Shown here: in pieces, positions 18,701 through 28,307 of the stretch | Position numbering within the stretch: the first letter of the stretch is position 1 | Layout: every line of letters starts with the position of its first letter | Source: Flexithrix dorotheae DSM 6795 | Lineage (GTDB): Bacteria > Bacteroidota > Bacteroidia > Cytophagales > Flammeovirgaceae | Reading direction: 5' to 3' | Length of the DNA stretch: 64,000 nt | NCBI RefSeq assembly: GCF_000379765.1 | Contig: NZ_KB903476.1 | Coordinates: 434,204 to 498,203 of the forward strand | Translations under genes and position numbers: made by a program | The notes under the pieces: model-generated | What the model saw: the letters and a program-made list of their open reading frames with translations, nothing else | Told to the model about the DNA's origin: nothing | Database searches by the model: none

Positions 18701-21700
18701 ATGTTTAAAAAAATAAAGACCAAACTTCTATTTTTCTTTATTATAGTCGGGCTATTTCCTATGGTTTTGGCGCTATCTTATATTTACTACAGTTTTCCTA
18801 AAACCATTCAGGAACAGGTTTTCAATCAACTCACCAGTATTCGGGAAAGCAGAAAAAGGGACATTGTCAATTATTTTGTTGACCTTGCCGAAGAAGCCAG
18901 TTACGTAGGCTCCCGCCCGGTTGCCAAAAATGCTTACAAGGAAATTCTTGAAGCCTTCATAGCTGTGGAGGCTTCTGATTTAACAGAAGGAAATAAAGAA
19001 GATCTCCTGGAATATTATAATACAAAATACATCCCCTTTATTCAGGGTTTAAGCCAGGAAATCCATTCAGAGACTCTTTTTCCACAGGACCCTAAAACTA
19101 TTTTTTTCCAAAACTTATTTTTGAATAACCATAATCAATCATCAAAGGCGAAAAAATATCTGGAAGTTCATAATAAGTTTCATCAAATATTCACTGAATA
19201 TAAAAACTTCGAGAATTATTATAACCTCTATCTGATTGACAATACATCCGGATACATTTTCTACTCTGTAACTAAAGAAACCTGCTTTGCGACCAACCTT
19301 TATAACGGGCCTTACGCAGATACGCAATTAGGCAATCTTTTTAAAAAAGTAAAAGCACTCAAAACCCCGGAAGTGATCATGAGTGATTGTGAGCCTTTTC
19401 TCCCCTCCTATTCCCGGATTTCCAACTTTATCGGTACGCCAATTTTCAACGAAAACGGAGAAAATACAGGAACACTCATCATGCAAATGCCAGTGCAGGA
19501 AATTGACAATATTATGACCAATGCCGGGGAGTGGGAAGCCGAAGGATTGGGAAAAACCGGGGAGGCCTATTTGATTGGTGAAGACTTTAAAATGAGAAGT
19601 AATTCCAGGTTCTTTTTACAGGATCCGGATAAATTTTTCGAGATGACTTCTTCAGATGGAGAAAAAAAATCGAAAGAAATTAAATTTCAAAGTACCACTA
19701 TTCTTTTACAACCGGTTTATTCAGATGGTGCAAAATCTGCATTTGATGGGATAGAAAACACCAAAATTATCACCGATTACCGAGGCCAGAGGGTATTGAG
19801 TTCCTTCACTTTGGTAGAGGGCTACGGTATAAAATGGGCGTTATTGGCAGAAATGGATATGGAAGAAGTACTGGCACCTGTTTTAAAAGTAAAAAGAAGA
19901 CTATTTATTCTACTTCTAATTGCTGCAGCCACTGTCCTTATTTTATCTTTTTTAGTAGCTCAAACCATATCAAGGCCAGTTTTAAAATTATCAGAGGCTA
20001 CCACTGCTTTAAGCGTAGGAGAACTGGGAATGCAAATTGACATAAAATCGAAAGATGAACTGGGAGAATTAGCGGCAGCATTTAATAATACTTCCATTGC
20101 TCTGAAAAAACAAAGAGCAGAAATAATTGAAAAAGCGGAGCGACTCGACCTGGCCAACAAAGAAACACAATTAAAAAATAATGAATTAAGAGAGCAACAG
20201 GAACAAATTCTTCAGCAACAAGAAGAGATACAGCAACAGAATGAAGAACTTTCTGTAAACATTGAAAAAATAGAGGATATAAATAAAAACCTTTCGGTAC
20301 AAACCACTGCTATTGATTTATGTGCGATAGTTGCCATTGCAGATTTAAAAGGAAATATTATTCATGCGAATGAAAAATTCTGTGAAATATCCGGCTATGA
20401 AAAAAGTGAATTATTGGGCAGAAACCACAGTATCGTCAATTCAGGTTTTCATCCACGAGAATTTTTTAAGGATATGTGGCGGACAATAGGCAGTGGAAAT
20501 GTATGGAGGGGAGTCATTAGAAATAGAAAAAAAAATGGAGACATTTATTGGGTTGACACCTCAATTGTTCCTTTTCTGAATCCGGAGGGGAAACCAGAAA
20601 AATACCTTTCAATCAGGTTCGATATTACAGATCAGGTAATTGCTACCGAAAAAATTAACGACCAGAACGAAGAACTGAAACAGTATAACGATCAGCTAAA
20701 AAAGCAAAATGAATTTATTTCCTCACAACAAACGGAAATAAAAGAAAACGAGGAAAGGCTAAACGCCATTTTGGAAGCCATCCCTATTCCAATAGTCATG
20801 ACAAACCTGGAACAAAAGAAAGTCATTTTTGGGAATTCTAAATATGCCGAATTTTTTGGGCTTAATCGGGAGGAATTAGTAGGAATGAGTACCCCAGAGC
20901 TTTTTGCCAATAAAGAAGATAGACAAAAAGTAGTGGAAGCACTTACAAAAAACAGTGAAGTAAATAATTTCCAGGTTAAGGTAAAGAAAAACGATGGCAG
21001 ACAACCCTGGATTTCCGCCTCAGGTAAAATATTTAATTTTAAAGGCCAGCTTACCACTGTTTTCGGATTTATAGATATTACTGCCGAAAAGGAAGCAGCC
21101 AGAAAAATTGATGAACAATTTAAGGAAATACAAGTTCAAAACGAGGAGATCCAGCAACAAAACGAGGAAATTACAACCATGATGGAATCTCTGGGTGCAA
21201 CCAATGCCGCATTGAGGGAAAAGGAAGAGCGACTGAAATTTGCCATGGACTCAGCCAATATGGGTGCCTGGGATTCTGACCTTACCCATACTTTATGGGA
21301 TGAAAAATGTGCCCTCATGCACGGTTACCCAAAAGATCATCACAGAGCTACCATTGATGACTGGTTTAGAGTTTTAGCAGAGGAAGACAAGGACCGGGTA
21401 AAACAATATTTTGAGGATTATCTTGCGGGAAAACACCCAAAATATGAAGTAGAATATAGAGTAAAAAAACCTGAGGGAGGTTTTCGATGGATATTAACCA
21501 AAGGGGCCTTAATTGAAGAGGAAGAACAAGATGGTTCAAAAAGAATGCTGGGCCTTGTAACAGATATTACCGAGAGAAAAGAAACTGAAGCGGCAATTTT
21601 GGATTATACACAAAAAATAGATAAAGCTTTTAAAGATCTTCAACTTACACATGAAGAATTAAAATCTACCCAGACACAGCTTGTAAACTCAGAGAAAATG

Positions 21701-22465
21701 GCTTCACTCGGCCAGCTTACAGCGGGAGTGGCCCACGAAATTAACAATCCGGTTAATTTTATCAGTGGAAATATCTATCCCCTGAAACGGGATATTGATC
21801 ATATTCATAAGTTTTATCAGGAACTGGTTGAATTGTATCAGTCAAACGAGGGTAGTAAAAACGGTTTGGAAAAATTATGGGAATTGGCTGAAGACCTTGA
21901 TATGGAATATTTATTTGAGGAAATAAAAGTGCTTTTAGAAGGGATAGAAGAAGGAGCTGACCGAACTGCGGAAATAGTATTAGGATTAAGAAGCTTTGCC
22001 AGAACTGATGAGGGAGATTTCCAACCCATGAATATTATTGATGCCATTGAATCCAGCTTAACCTTACTGAAAAATAAAACTAAAGACAGAATCAACATAC
22101 ATAAAGAATTTGCCGATGTAGGCCCAATAAAGTGTATGCCAGGGAAAGTTAACCAGGTTTTTATGAATCTCTTTTCCAATGCAGTGCAGGCCATAGATGG
22201 TAATGGAGATTTGTTTATAAAAACCATTGACGAGGGAGACTATCTGAAAGTATCTGTCAGAGACACTGGAAGAGGTATGCCAAAAGTCATTCTGGATAAA
22301 ATATTTGAGCCATTTTTCACCACAAAAAAAGTAGGGGAAGGTACCGGGCTCGGGCTATCCATCACCCATGGAATTATCGAGCAACACAAAGGTAAAATTG
22401 AAGTAAAAAGTAAGGTAGGAGAAGGAACAGAGTTTATTATTTTATTTCCTAAAGGAAATATATAG
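18701..22465 (+). CDS. Multi-PAS sensor histidine kinase (orphan)
   Basis: A 1254-residue membrane kinase. Order: membrane helix (about 8-30), a large extracytoplasmic sensor, probably Cache-like (about 35-395), second helix (about 398-418), HAMP (about 420-470), a glutamine-rich coiled coil (about 480-530), three PAS domains (about 534-650, 686-795, 843-965), then the kinase core with phospho-acceptor H1012 in GVAHEINNP and an HATPase domain (about 1145-1254) with DTGRGMP and GTGLGLSI. The HEINNP H-box places it in the NtrB/ThkA-like group. No receiver domain and no response-regulator gene is near, so its target is unknown. It ends in a terminator shared with the convergent small gene. Confidence 0.93.
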   Translation: MFKKIKTKLLFFFIIVGLFPMVLALSYIYYSFPKTIQEQVFNQLTSIRESRKRDIVNYFVDLAEEASYVGSRPVAKNAYKEILEAFIAVEASDLTEGNKEDLLEYYNTKYIPFIQGLSQEIHSETLFPQDPKTIFFQNLFLNNHNQSSKAKKYLEVHNKFHQIFTEYKNFENYYNLYLIDNTSGYIFYSVTKETCFATNLYNGPYADTQLGNLFKKVKALKTPEVIMSDCEPFLPSYSRISNFIGTPIFNENGENTGTLIMQMPVQEIDNIMTNAGEWEAEGLGKTGEAYLIGEDFKMRSNSRFFLQDPDKFFEMTSSDGEKKSKEIKFQSTTILLQPVYSDGAKSAFDGIENTKIITDYRGQRVLSSFTLVEGYGIKWALLAEMDMEEVLAPVLKVKRRLFILLLIAAATVLILSFLVAQTISRPVLKLSEATTALSVGELGMQIDIKSKDELGELAAAFNNTSIALKKQRAEIIEKAERLDLANKETQLKNNELREQQEQILQQQEEIQQQNEELSVNIEKIEDINKNLSVQTTAIDLCAIVAIADLKGNIIHANEKFCEISGYEKSELLGRNHSIVNSGFHPREFFKDMWRTIGSGNVWRGVIRNRKKNGDIYWVDTSIVPFLNPEGKPEKYLSIRFDITDQVIATEKINDQNEELKQYNDQLKKQNEFISSQQTEIKENEERLNAILEAIPIPIVMTNLEQKKVIFGNSKYAEFFGLNREELVGMSTPELFANKEDRQKVVEALTKNSEVNNFQVKVKKNDGRQPWISASGKIFNFKGQLTTVFGFIDITAEKEAARKIDEQFKEIQVQNEEIQQQNEEITTMMESLGATNAALREKEERLKFAMDSANMGAWDSDLTHTLWDEKCALMHGYPKDHHRATIDDWFRVLAEEDKDRVKQYFEDYLAGKHPKYEVEYRVKKPEGGFRWILTKGALIEEEEQDGSKRMLGLVTDITERKETEAAILDYTQKIDKAFKDLQLTHEELKSTQTQLVNSEKMASLGQLTAGVAHEINNPVNFISGNIYPLKRDIDHIHKFYQELVELYQSNEGSKNGLEKLWELAEDLDMEYLFEEIKVLLEGIEEGADRTAEIVLGLRSFARTDEGDFQPMNIIDAIESSLTLLKNKTKDRINIHKEFADVGPIKCMPGKVNQVFMNLFSNAVQAIDGNGDLFIKTIDEGDYLKVSVRDTGRGMPKVILDKIFEPFFTTKKVGEGTGLGLSITHGIIEQHKGKIEVKSKVGEGTEFIILFPKGNI

Positions 22466-22469
22466 CAAA

Positions 22470-22495
22470 AAAAGGAAGATTTAAATCTTCCTTTT
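22470..22495. terminator. Bidirectional terminator
   Basis: A perfect 26-base palindrome (13-bp arms with A-run before and T-run after) lying just past the sensor kinase stop. It also covers the stop codon of the convergent small frame. Confidence 0.75.
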
Positions 22496-22717
22496 CTTTA
22501 ATTCCCTATACTGGTTATCCTCAATTTTGGTGTTTTTACTATTAAACGTTCCACGCTTACTAAAAAATGCTGCTACATTTGAAATTGGAGTTTGTATTTT
22601 TCTGGATTTAAAAAGGCTTTCGTTCATTTTTTGTTTTTTGGATTGATTTTCTAATTTATTACTAACTGCAGTGTTTGCCTGAATTCGGTCTTTAACAACA
22701 ACAATGCTAATTTTCAC
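22481..22717 (-). CDS. Small basic protein of unknown function
   Basis: A 78-residue, lysine-rich frame I do not recognise. It has no signal peptide or membrane segment. It is co-directional with the 123-residue gene upstream (72-base gap) and truA, and its stop codon lies inside the palindromic terminator, which is compatible with being the last gene of that unit. There is no homology evidence, and the composition (Lys, Asn and Ser rich) could arise by chance in AT-rich DNA. Confidence 0.4.
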   Translation of the reverse strand: MKISIVVVKDRIQANTAVSNKLENQSKKQKMNESLFKSRKIQTPISNVAAFFSKRGTFNSKNTKIEDNQYRELKKRKI

Positions 22718-22789
22718 TTATGGTATTTGGAATTATTTTTTTTTATCAAAATTTAAAGGTTTGTTCTTTTTGGGCATTTTTGATAAGGA

Positions 22790-23161
22790 TTAAAACCAAT
22801 AAACTTTCCTCCATCCTGTTTCGAATGCCTGTTCAATTTCTTTTAAATCAGGATGAGGATCAGTCACAATCACCAATCGGTCATATTGCAAAATTTTCCC
22901 ATTTCTTAAATAAATCAGGCCCGCCATCGCCTCAATCCCACTAATCAATTCCAGCAACATATCACTGCCTTCTTCAGTAGTATCTTTATAGAAGTTAAGC
23001 GTAGAAATGTCCCAACCATTCTCTAACTTACTTTGTTTAAAAATTTCCTGTAAAAGATTAGTAGTTTTTTCTTTTCCTATGATGATTACTTTTTTCAAAT
23101 CTTCTGCTATTGTTTCCATGATTAAATCACTTTTGTTGTTGTTTACAAAAGCAATTTGCAC
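22790..23161 (-). CDS. Hypothetical protein downstream of truA
   Basis: A 123-residue protein of unknown family. It alternates hydrophobic strands and helices (LKKVIIIGKEKTTNLLQEIF, MAGLIYLRNGKILQYDRLVIVTDP), suggesting a small alpha/beta cytoplasmic fold. The end ETGWRKVYWF is aromatic. An alternative start is the ATG at 23119 (METIAEDLKK). It sits 82 bases after the truA stop on the same strand and may be cotranscribed. No catalytic motif can be named. Confidence 0.6.
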   Translation of the reverse strand: MQIAFVNNNKSDLIMETIAEDLKKVIIIGKEKTTNLLQEIFKQSKLENGWDISTLNFYKDTTEEGSDMLLELISGIEAMAGLIYLRNGKILQYDRLVIVTDPHPDLKEIEQAFETGWRKVYWF

Positions 23162-23243
23162 ACTTTTACGGCCAGGAAAAACTGTTTTGAAGTGAACCGG
23201 AAAAATTTCGGAGTAATCGGGAATAGAATTAACAACTAATAGT

Positions 23244-23993
23244 TTAGTCTGTTAAAAAAATCTCAGGAGGATAGCAAACTTCAGCTAAATATAATCCATG
23301 GGCCGGAGCAGCATATCGGTTAGAATCCTGTGATTTGGATTGTATCTTTTCTTCAAATTCGGATAGGGTAAGCTTACCGGTTCCCACCTGTAACATGGCC
23401 CCTGTTAGCAACCGGACCATCCCTCTCAAAAACCGATTGGCTTTGATATGGAATTCAGTATGGTCCTGATCACTTTTCCAATAAGCTTCTGAAATGGAAC
23501 AGCGATAATTATTTACCACAACTCTGGTTTTACAAAAGGCCTGATAATCAGAATATTGTAACAAAATCCCGGCAGCCTGATTCATCAGGTACAGATCCAG
23601 GTTGTGAGGAAAAAAACAAGCCAATCCGGTAGTGAAAGGATTTTTTTGATGTACAATTTTGTAAACATATGCCCGACTAAGCGCATCGAATCGGGCATGT
23701 GCCTCAGCCTTTACTTTTCTGAGGCTTAAAATGGAAATATCCTCATCTAAAAAGGCATTTAATTTATGCTGAAGATCCGCAGGATTAAATGGAGAAGAAG
23801 AATCGAAATGAGCATATTGTTGGGCACAATGAACTCCGGTATCAGTTCTTCCACTGCCATGCACAAAGATATCCTCCCTCAATAATTTACTGAGTTTGTC
23901 ATTAATTTCTCCCTGAACACTTTTTGCATTATCCTGCACCTGCCAACCATGAAAATTTGCTCCGTGGTAAGCGATTTCTAAAAAATATCTCAC
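23244..23993 (-). CDS. truA: tRNA pseudouridine synthase A
   Basis: A 249-residue pseudouridine synthase that modifies U38-U40 in the tRNA anticodon arm. The catalytic aspartate is D51 in GSGRTDTGVHC. Other family blocks are present: FHGWQVQ near the N-terminus, ARFDALSRAYVYKI, and FLRGMVRLLTGAMLQVGTGK. Length is typical. It leads a possible unit with two small genes of unknown role. Cytoplasmic. Confidence 0.96.
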   Translation of the reverse strand: MRYFLEIAYHGANFHGWQVQDNAKSVQGEINDKLSKLLREDIFVHGSGRTDTGVHCAQQYAHFDSSSPFNPADLQHKLNAFLDEDISILSLRKVKAEAHARFDALSRAYVYKIVHQKNPFTTGLACFFPHNLDLYLMNQAAGILLQYSDYQAFCKTRVVVNNYRCSISEAYWKSDQDHTEFHIKANRFLRGMVRLLTGAMLQVGTGKLTLSEFEEKIQSKSQDSNRYAAPAHGLYLAEVCYPPEIFLTD

Positions 23994-24294
23994 ACCTCAA
24001 AATTAATAGTTCTATAACAAAAGTTAATGCACACAATAAAAACCTTTATTCTATCAACCCAAATGTGTTGGTGGCGTAAATAAATCAAGACTATAATACT
24101 ATTGCGTTTAGAAGGAATTTTCTTAAATTGGTTAAGAACCAATCGGTGTTTGTTAAACTGACAATCAGCTCCTTTCATAAATTTTAAGTATCACTCACAA
24201 TACTTCTAAATCTTTTTAACCAAAAGAATCCGGGAAATTATCCTGACCCTACATCTTGTTTTTTCAATTGATTATCACTTTTTCAATTACTCAT

Positions 24295-27200
24295 ATGCAA
24301 AGGCTGTTACTACTTTATTTTTGTCTATTTATTAGTATTCAGATTATTCTTCCAGTGCAATCATTTGGGCAATGTAATCCTGCTCAGGACCTGCAAACCT
24401 TAAAGGATTTAAATAATGCGGGTTGGAAAATCGGAAACTGGGATAGCCAGCCTCCTAATTTAGCAGATTGGGACTATGTTAAAGACGTAGAAAATGGCTG
24501 TGTAAAAGAACTTGATGTCAGTAATTTAAATCTAAATATTATTCCGGATGCCATAAAGGGTTTTTCAAATATTAAATCACTCTGGTTAAATGAAAATAAG
24601 TTTACCGGCCAGATTCCGAAAAGCATTTTTGAATTAACCACACTTACAAATCTCTACCTACAGGATAATGAATTTACTGGTCCGGTTCCTGCTGAAATAA
24701 ATAACCTTACCAACCTGGTTGTTTTTGGGTTAGACAATAACCAGGAAAACCCTAATTTTAGAATTGAAGATCCGATTCCCGCTCTTAATAATCTAAACCA
24801 GCTGGAAAAATTTTATGTGAGGAATCATGTTCTTTCAGGTCTTCCTGCCAATTTCCCCACCGGGAATCTGAAAGAAATTGGATTGGCAGGCAACTTTTTC
24901 ACTTTTGAAGATTTGCTGCCTTTTGCCGAACTGAATAATTTAACGCATTTCTTTTATGCTCCTCAAAAAGAAATACCAACAGTTCAAAACTATACTGGGA
25001 ATGCAGGAGATGCTTTGGAAATTGATTTAGGTATTGATAATGGAGTTGGGACAAATCAATACAAATGGTTTAAGGATGGAAACTTTTATTTGGATATTAA
25101 TGGCTCCAATAAACTGACATTTGCTAATCTGGCCCCTGCAGATGCAGGCGAGTACTATTGCGAAATTATTAACCCCGATTTTCAGGATAAGGTAAACGCA
25201 TTAGGAAATCTTACGACAGATAAAATCGATCTTAAACTGACCACAGTAAAAATTACAATTACTGTAAATCAAATCCAAAACCCATGTGAGGTAAATGACA
25301 AAGCAACCCTGCAAGCCCTATACAATGCCTTTGATGGCGATAATTGGACCAATAATGCTAACTGGAACTCCAACCTGCCCTTAAACGAATGGTTTGGAAT
25401 TACCACCAATGCTGATGGTTGTGTGATTAATATCGAATTGGAAAATAATAATCTTACAGGAAATCTACCAATAGAAATTGGAGACTTTGAAAATCTTGAA
25501 AAACTGATTCTTAGTAACAATAATATTTCCGGGAATATTCCTAATGAAATTCAAAAATTAACCAAACTCACCCATCTTTATCTGGACAGAAATCAATTAG
25601 AACAGAATATTCCTACTGGTGTAGGACAACTCACTGCACTGGAATTTTTGCACCTCAATCAAAACCTATTGTCAGGACCAATTCCTGTCGAATTGGGGAA
25701 TTTAACTAAACTTAAAAACTTTTCCCTTTGGTCAAACAACCTGACAGGCCAGATTCCTGGCTCATTGGCCGCATTAACAAGTTGTGTATATTTCGCTGTC
25801 GGAATTAATGACTTAGATGGAGCTGCGCCCGATTTTTTGGGAAATCTTTCAGAATTGTCAGAAATCTATTTAAATAACAATAAAAAACTGACAGGTCCTT
25901 TACCCAATTCCCTAACCCAGCTCACCAAATTGGGTACACTGCATTTTTTTGATACTGAGCTTTGCGCCCCAGATAATGATGAATTTAAAACCTGGCTGGC
26001 AAACATTGCAGATGCAAACCCAACCGATAAATTTTGCGAGTTGCTTTGTACCGATAATGATAAAGCCTCCCTAAAAGCCCTCTACACTGCCCTTGATGGC
26101 GATAACTGGACTAATAATACTAACTGGAACTCCAACCTTCCTCTAGACGAATGGTTTGGAATTACCACCAATGCCGAAGGTTGTGTGATTAAAATTGAAT
26201 TGGAAGAAAACAATCTTAATGGAACGCTTCCCATTGAAATTGGAGATTTCAAACAACTGGAAGAATTGAATTTGGGGAAGAATAATATTTCAGGAGAAAT
26301 TCCTACTCAAATTTCTGGTCTGGCTTCACTCAAAATTCTATGGTTAAATGAAAATAATTTAACTGGCCAAATTCCAGCAGAATTATTTAACCTGACTAAT
26401 CTGACCAATTTATACTTGTTCAGAAATAATTTTGAACCACCTTTCCCAACCCAGATCAATCAGTTGGTAAATCTGCAGGTTTTCGGTTTTGATTTTAATG
26501 AATCAGGTTTCGAAGAAGATTTTCCGAATATCCCTAATCTAACAAAGCTTGAAAAGTTTTTTATTAGAGATGGAAAATTTAAAGACTTACAAGATATTTC
26601 GGCTTTTCCGCTCACTCACCTGGGTTTGTCCGGAAATTACTTCACTTTTGAAGATTTATTACCTTACGAGCCACTGAACCTGACTGAGTTTTTCTATGCC
26701 CCTCAGGAAAAAATTGGCGAAGCTCAAACCTACATTGTTGAAACCGGTGAAAACTTCACGGTAGATTTGGGAATAGATGAACAAATCAACACTAACACTT
26801 ATAAGTGGTTTAAAAATGGTGAGCTTTACTCTACCATAAATGGTTCAAATAAACTTACTTTTACTCCATTTACTTCAACTGATACCGGTACTTATATTTG
26901 TGAAGTTAGCAATCCATTGTTACCAGAACTGATATTATTAAGTCATCCAATAACCATTCAGGAAAGTAATGTGGTGGACCCCAATACTCCACCCAAAAAC
27001 CTGGTGGCTACACCGATAAACGCTTCAAGAATTGACCTGAGCTGGGAATATAATTTCAACTTCCAGGAAAACTCATTCGTCATTGAAAGATCCGAAGGAG
27101 TAAATACAAATTTTGAGGAAATAGCTACCATCGGGCCATTAACCGAATTAGCTTATCAGGATATCGAAGGCTTGCAGGAAGGCACCACATATTTTTACAG

Positions 27201-28251
27201 AATAAAAGCTCAAAGACCTTTAGATTTAATTTTATCTGGTTATAGTAATGAAGCTCAGGCAAAAACGAACTTTAGGCCTGTAGTATCCGATATTGAAAAG
27301 CAAAGCAACAATAGAGAAACTGTCCTCATTACATTAAATGACTTTGAAAATAGTTTTACCGATCAGGATAAGGAGGACCAGCTTGAAAGTGTGATGTTCA
27401 ATGGGCTTCCGCAAAGTGGTACCCTTACCCATAACAATCTTCCTGTGACAGTTGGGCAGGAAATTCTGGCTGCGGAAATCGATCAATTGGTTTATACTCC
27501 CGAAAATGATTTTTCTGGTGAAATTGAAATTCCCTTTAAAGTGAGCGATGGAAAAGATTATTCAGCTCAAAACGGGAATATAAAAATAACCATTACCCCT
27601 ACAGTGGATATCGATCTTACTGTAGTGAATGTAAGTGCTGCCAACAGGGAAATTAATGCAGGTGATTTCCTTGAAATTTTTGCCAGTGTGGGTAATATCG
27701 GAACTGAAAATGCTGCTCCTACCACATTTAAAATTTTATTATCAACCGATACCATCCCCGATCCCAGTGATACTGAATTATTCTCTCAGGAAATTCCCGA
27801 ATTAAAAACCAGGGAAGCTGAAAATATCAACAATAATTTCCTAATCCCCGCTGAATCTACTCCTGGGAATTACTTCATCTTATTTATTGCCGATGCTGAC
27901 AATGTAATTCCCGGAGAACTCAGTGAAGAAAATAATATAGTTCCCCTGAAAATCATCATTTTACCTAATGCAGAGGAGCTTGAAATAATGAATGTAATTA
28001 CACCAAATCAGGATGGAAAAAATGATGAATTATTTATTAAAAACATAGAACGTTATCCTGAAAGTGAGGTAACTGTTATCAATTCAAATGGAGATATTGT
28101 ATTTACACAGAAGGGATACAACAACGATTGGAACGCTACCGACAATGCAGGAAATACCTTACCCTTTGGGAAATATGTATGTTTAATTATCACCAAAGAA
28201 CCCACATCCCAAACAATAAGAAGGCTGATTTCCATTATGCGGGAAAATTAA
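24295..28251 (+). CDS. Secreted LRR/Ig/FN3 surface protein with gliding-type C-terminal sorting domain
   Basis: A 1318-residue secreted protein. The ATG at 24295 (MQRLLLLYF) starts a signal peptide ending near SFGQ; an upstream TTG is less likely. Order: first leucine-rich block, Ig-like domain (YKWFKDGNFY), second LRR block, third LRR block with another Ig-like domain (YKWFKNGELY), fibronectin III, a cadherin-like domain (ENDFSGEIEIPFKVSDGKD), a CARDB-like domain, and the C-terminal gliding-motility-associated domain (ITPNQDGKNDELFIKNIERYP). That last domain is the type-B signal for type IX secretion, so the protein should be exported to the cell surface. LRR blocks 2 and 3 are near copies. 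The PorP/SprF gene follows directly. Likely role: adhesion; ligand unknown. Confidence 0.9.
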   Translation: MQRLLLLYFCLFISIQIILPVQSFGQCNPAQDLQTLKDLNNAGWKIGNWDSQPPNLADWDYVKDVENGCVKELDVSNLNLNIIPDAIKGFSNIKSLWLNENKFTGQIPKSIFELTTLTNLYLQDNEFTGPVPAEINNLTNLVVFGLDNNQENPNFRIEDPIPALNNLNQLEKFYVRNHVLSGLPANFPTGNLKEIGLAGNFFTFEDLLPFAELNNLTHFFYAPQKEIPTVQNYTGNAGDALEIDLGIDNGVGTNQYKWFKDGNFYLDINGSNKLTFANLAPADAGEYYCEIINPDFQDKVNALGNLTTDKIDLKLTTVKITITVNQIQNPCEVNDKATLQALYNAFDGDNWTNNANWNSNLPLNEWFGITTNADGCVINIELENNNLTGNLPIEIGDFENLEKLILSNNNISGNIPNEIQKLTKLTHLYLDRNQLEQNIPTGVGQLTALEFLHLNQNLLSGPIPVELGNLTKLKNFSLWSNNLTGQIPGSLAALTSCVYFAVGINDLDGAAPDFLGNLSELSEIYLNNNKKLTGPLPNSLTQLTKLGTLHFFDTELCAPDNDEFKTWLANIADANPTDKFCELLCTDNDKASLKALYTALDGDNWTNNTNWNSNLPLDEWFGITTNAEGCVIKIELEENNLNGTLPIEIGDFKQLEELNLGKNNISGEIPTQISGLASLKILWLNENNLTGQIPAELFNLTNLTNLYLFRNNFEPPFPTQINQLVNLQVFGFDFNESGFEEDFPNIPNLTKLEKFFIRDGKFKDLQDISAFPLTHLGLSGNYFTFEDLLPYEPLNLTEFFYAPQEKIGEAQTYIVETGENFTVDLGIDEQINTNTYKWFKNGELYSTINGSNKLTFTPFTSTDTGTYICEVSNPLLPELILLSHPITIQESNVVDPNTPPKNLVATPINASRIDLSWEYNFNFQENSFVIERSEGVNTNFEEIATIGPLTELAYQDIEGLQEGTTYFYRIKAQRPLDLILSGYSNEAQAKTNFRPVVSDIEKQSNNRETVLITLNDFENSFTDQDKEDQLESVMFNGLPQSGTLTHNNLPVTVGQEILAAEIDQLVYTPENDFSGEIEIPFKVSDGKDYSAQNGNIKITITPTVDIDLTVVNVSAANREINAGDFLEIFASVGNIGTENAAPTTFKILLSTDTIPDPSDTELFSQEIPELKTREAENINNNFLIPAESTPGNYFILFIADADNVIPGELSEENNIVPLKIIILPNAEELEIMNVITPNQDGKNDELFIKNIERYPESEVTVINSNGDIVFTQKGYNNDWNATDNAGNTLPFGKYVCLIITKEPTSQTIRRLISIMREN

Positions 28252-28307
28252 CCACTATAACTACCTTTTTCAACAAACGTTTTCATGGATTCGAAAAAAC
28301 TACTAAA

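Noticed and set aside
23990..24178. 62-codon minus-strand frame overlapping the truA start
   Set aside because: No recognisable features; occupies the likely truA promoter region.
28128..28307. Upstream extension of the PorP/SprF frame
   Set aside because: Runs inside the end of the LRR gene in another frame; the signal peptide begins at 28308.
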